Origin: Sipunculus nudus
Taxonomy: Eukaryota; Annelida; Sipuncula; Golfingiida; Sipunculidae
Reading direction: 5' to 3'
Assembly: GCA_026874595.1 (NCBI GenBank)
Contig: CM049322.1
Span: 61,017,802-61,081,801 of the forward strand
DNA length: 64,000 nucleotides
Shown: piece after piece, positions 61,201-64,000 of the stretch
Layout: each line of letters opens with the position of its first letter
How positions within the stretch are numbered: position 1 is the stretch's first letter
Program-made: the position numbers and the translations under genes
The notes under the pieces: model-generated
The model's database searches: none
Told to the model about the DNA's origin: nothing
Seen by the model: the letters and a program-made list of their open reading frames with translations, nothing else

Positions 61201-63737
61201 CACCCAAACTTGCACAACATATTTTTTGGCCATATCTCCAAAACTATAAACATCATTTACATAAACTATACCTTATTTTCTTCCTCTGGGTCTTTCCAAA
61301 AACCTGGTGTATTCATTTGGTCTCAATCTTGAGTCACTTTGTCTGTGTGTCCGTCTGTTTCTCAGTTGTCCTCAAATTCGCTTGCTTGCCGGTTCTTGCG
61401 TCTCACATATAGCATTCTACAGGCCACAGTTTTGAAAGAATCCTTTTAAAACTATTACATCTTATGTCTTACACTAATATCTCGAAACCGACTTTTCATT
61501 TTACAGAATTGGCTGCTAGGGGGCGGTGCACTCAAACTTGCACAACATGTCATTTTTTGGCCATATCTCCAAAACTATTAACCTCATTTACATAAATTAT
61601 AGCTTATTATCTTCCTCTTAGGTTTCTTCATAACATGATTAAGTCATCTGTTCTCAATCTTGGGTCAGTATGTTTGCCTGTTTGTCAGTTGTCCTCAATT
61701 TCGCCTGCTTCCTGGTTCTTGCGTCTCACATGTAGCATTCTACTGGCCACAGTTTTGAAGGAATCGTTTTGTAAATTACACTTGTCATATATCGTGATGA
61801 TATCTGGAAGTCCTATGTTTATTATTCAAATAAGTCAAAGGTCAAGGTCAAGGTGATCAAAATATATCAAAATCTTATTTTCTTTAGAACTTTGTTAATA
61901 TTGGTTCTTTCTTCACAAACTATGGATTATTTTCTTTCACTTTGACACTGCTCGTTCATCTGTCTAACTTAGTGTCATTTCCGGCAAGCGCGTGACCTCT
62001 GGTCATCTAGTTTGTCTGTCTGTCTGTGTACTCTCTACAGGCCACAATTTTGCAGCAATTGTCTTTAAACTTATACAGCTGGTAGACAAGCAAAAGTCCT
62101 CGGGGCCTATTGTTTTTGGGCAATACAGGTCAAAGGTCAAGGTCAAGGTCATCAAAACTTCTCAAAACGGTTTTTTCTTCATATCTTTGTCACTATTAGT
62201 CGTATCTTCTTCAAACATAGCTCATTTTAAACATCATTCCAAGGCCAGTCATCTGGTGTGTAGCTGACTTAAATTTGCCGTAACCATGGTTACGAATTTG
62301 GGGGAAAAAGTCATGATATTCGAAAATAAGGGGCCTTATTTTTCTAACTTTGTCAGTTTTACAGCTAGAGAGGTCTAGTTTTTTGCATCAGGTAGCATTT
62401 AACAAGTACTGCAAGATTTTATTAAGGTCTCGCGATATCTCGTATAATATCTCGTCAAACGAGATATTTCGAGATTTCAGTAATCTTGCCCTGGAGGTCA
62501 CAGTTTTGCAGGAATCTTTTTGAAACTGACATATCGTAAGTCCTACACTATTATCTCCAAACTATTTTTCCAGTTTTTGAATGCAGCCGCTAGGTGGCGC
62601 TGTATGCAAACCTCCCCAACATATCATGTTTTGGCCATATCTCCAAAACTGTGAGCCTCAATTACATAAACTATAGCTTATTTTCTTCGTCTGAGTCTTT
62701 TCTAAATCCTGGTGGAGTCATTCCGACTCAATATTGAGTCACTTTGTCTGTGTGTCCGTCTGTTTCTCAGTTGTCCTCAAATTCGCCTGGTTGCCGGTTC
62801 TTGTGTCTCACATATAGCATTCTTCAGGCCACAGTTTTGAAAGAATCCTTTTAAACTATTACATCTTAAGTCTTACACTAATATCTCGAAACAGATTTTT
62901 CATTTTCCAGAATTGGCCGCTAGGGGGCGGTGCACTCAAACTTGCACAACATATCATTTTTTGGCCATATCTCCAAAACTATAAACCTCATTTACATAAA
63001 CTATAGCTTATTTTCTTCCTCTGGGTCTTTCCAAAATTCTGGTGTATCCATTTGGTCTCAATCTTGAGTCACTTTGTATGTGTGTCCGTCTGTTTCTCAG
63101 TTGTTCTCAAATTCGCTTGCTTGCCGGTTTTTGCGTCTCACATATAGCATTCTACAGGCCACAGTTTTGAAAGAATCCTTTTAAAACTATTACATCTTAT
63201 GTCTTACACTAATATCTCGAAATTGATTTTTCATTTTCCAGAATTGGCCGCTAGGGGGCTGTGCACTCAAACTTGCACAACATATCATTTTTTTGGCCAT
63301 ATCTCCAAAATTATTAACCTCATTTACATAAACTATAGCTTATTCTCTTCCTCTGAGGTTTTTACATAACATGATTAAGTCATCTGTTCTCAATCTTGGG
63401 TCAGTTTGTCAGTATTTTTGTCTGTTTGTCAGTTGTCCTCAATTTCGCCTGCTTGCCGGTTCTTGCGTCTCACATGTAGCATTCTACTGGCCACAGTTTT
63501 GCAGGAATCGTTTTGTAAATTACACTTGTCATATATCGTGATGATATCTGGAAGTCCTATGCTTATTATTCAAATAAGTCAAAGGTCAAGGTTAAGGTGA
63601 TAGAAATATATCAAAATCTTATTCTCTTTAGAACTTTGTTAATATTGGTTCTTTCTTCACAAACTATGGATTATTTTCTTTCACTCTGACACTGCTCGTT
63701 CATCTGACTTAACTTTATATCATTTCCGGCAAGCGTG

Positions 63738-63755
63738 TGACCTCAGGTCATCTAG
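63738..63755 (+). other. tail hairpin and CTAG terminus (representative copy)
   Basis: TGACC-TCA-GGTCA, then T and CTAG, preceded by TTTCCGGCAAGCG. Other copies have CGACC...GGTCG: the closing pair has changed on both sides. Confidence 0.75.
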
Positions 63756-64000
63756 TTTGTTGCTTGCCGTAAATCTTCGATTTCCGCAAGCATGTTCGTC
63801 AGTTGCGTATGTCTGTTTGTTGCTTGCCGGAAGATTTCCGGCAAGCATGTTGGTCAGTTGCGTATGTCCATTTGTCTGTTTGTTTTTTTGTTTTTTTGTT
63901 GCTTGCCGGAAATCTTCGATTTTCGCAAGCATGTTGGTCAGTTCCGTGTGTCCATTTGTCTGTTTGTTTTTTTGTTTGTTTTTTTGTTTGTTTTTTTGTT
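63756..64000 (+). repeat. three stacked head hairpins at the window edge
   Basis: Heads at 63760, 63820 and 63899 (spacings 60 and 79 bp), the first starting four bases after CTAG. The middle one (63821-63847) is a perfect 12-bp stem, TGCTTGCCGGAA with TTCCGGCAAGCA. The last is followed by a TTTG/T-rich tract that runs off the window. Confidence 0.88.

Larger units (their letters stand above)
54676..63755 (+). repeat. satellite G: five units of 1733-2076 bp
   Basis: Units are bounded by CTAG tail ends at 54672, 56420, 58198, 60274, 62007 and 63752, giving 1748, 1778, 2076, 1733 and 1745 bp. Each has TCTG tract, AGGTCA cluster, X-box-like GTAACCATGGTWAC, a 10-bp AATATCTCGT stem and then ~330-bp subrepeats, each with a CTCF-like core. 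There are three subrepeats in four units and four in the 2076-bp unit. The second unit has an extra head hairpin at 56432, just after CTAG. No gene. Confidence 0.93.

Noticed and set aside
24419-63930. Integron-like attC cassettes
   Set aside because: The cassette layout is only an analogy: no integrase, no attC core sites, no coding cassettes, and a eukaryotic genome.

Overview
ORGANISM AND OVERALL NATURE. This is eukaryotic, repeat-dominated DNA with no convincing protein-coding gene. Long (TTTG)n/(TCTG)n tracts, AGGTCA-type runs and a dispersed element starting AGCTCAGCTGAC resemble non-coding repeats I associate with marine invertebrates, molluscs especially; that assignment is an impression. 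A 500-base N gap (320-819) shows it is a draft assembly, and the first satellite array runs straight out of that gap. LAYOUT. 1-319: AT-rich tandem duplication of about 210 bp with a splice-acceptor-like site. 820-17889: satellite A, 1013-bp unit, about 16.85 near-identical copies. 17890-20661: composite segment containing a nested ~1.25-kb element; a second copy lies at 49615-52277. 20662-23990: G-type units built of ~330-bp subrepeats. 23991-24418: non-array spacer. 24555-28379: three D units (~1274 bp). 28557-32342: three B units (1262 bp). 32399-34962: two C units (1282 bp). 35043-36600: decayed long relative B'. 36868-38720: unrelated ~366-bp satellite. 38721-40740: AT-rich island with no recognised gene. 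40976-42185: one further B unit. 42246-49478: five full D units plus a hybrid. 52278-53790: second B'. 53791-54671: mixed and decayed sequence. 54676-63755: five G units of 1733-2076 bp. 63756-64000: stacked unit heads running off the window. HOW THE PARTS RELATE. A, B, B', C, D and G are divergent members of one modular superfamily. In a fixed order each unit carries: (i) a head hairpin near TTGCTTGCCGG or a tail hairpin ending in CTAG; (ii) a TTTG/TCTG tract; (iii) a cluster of AGGTCA-type half-sites; (iv) a 14-bp palindrome-like GTTACCATGGTAAC motif (an RFX X-box look-alike); (v) a two-tier TCTCG...CGAGA stem; (vi) one to four copies of a GCCRCYAGGGGGCG motif resembling the CTCF core. Nearly every switch from one family to another falls at the hairpin/TTTG boundary, so the locus reads as an array of interchangeable cassettes. 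Both hairpins show paired (compensatory) substitutions between variants. Unit A is itself a C-D-B/C mosaic. A rolling-circle (Helitron/Helentron-like) non-autonomous element that amplifies as concatemers would explain the layout, but no transposase is present and this remains inference. All identities and counts were made by eye.
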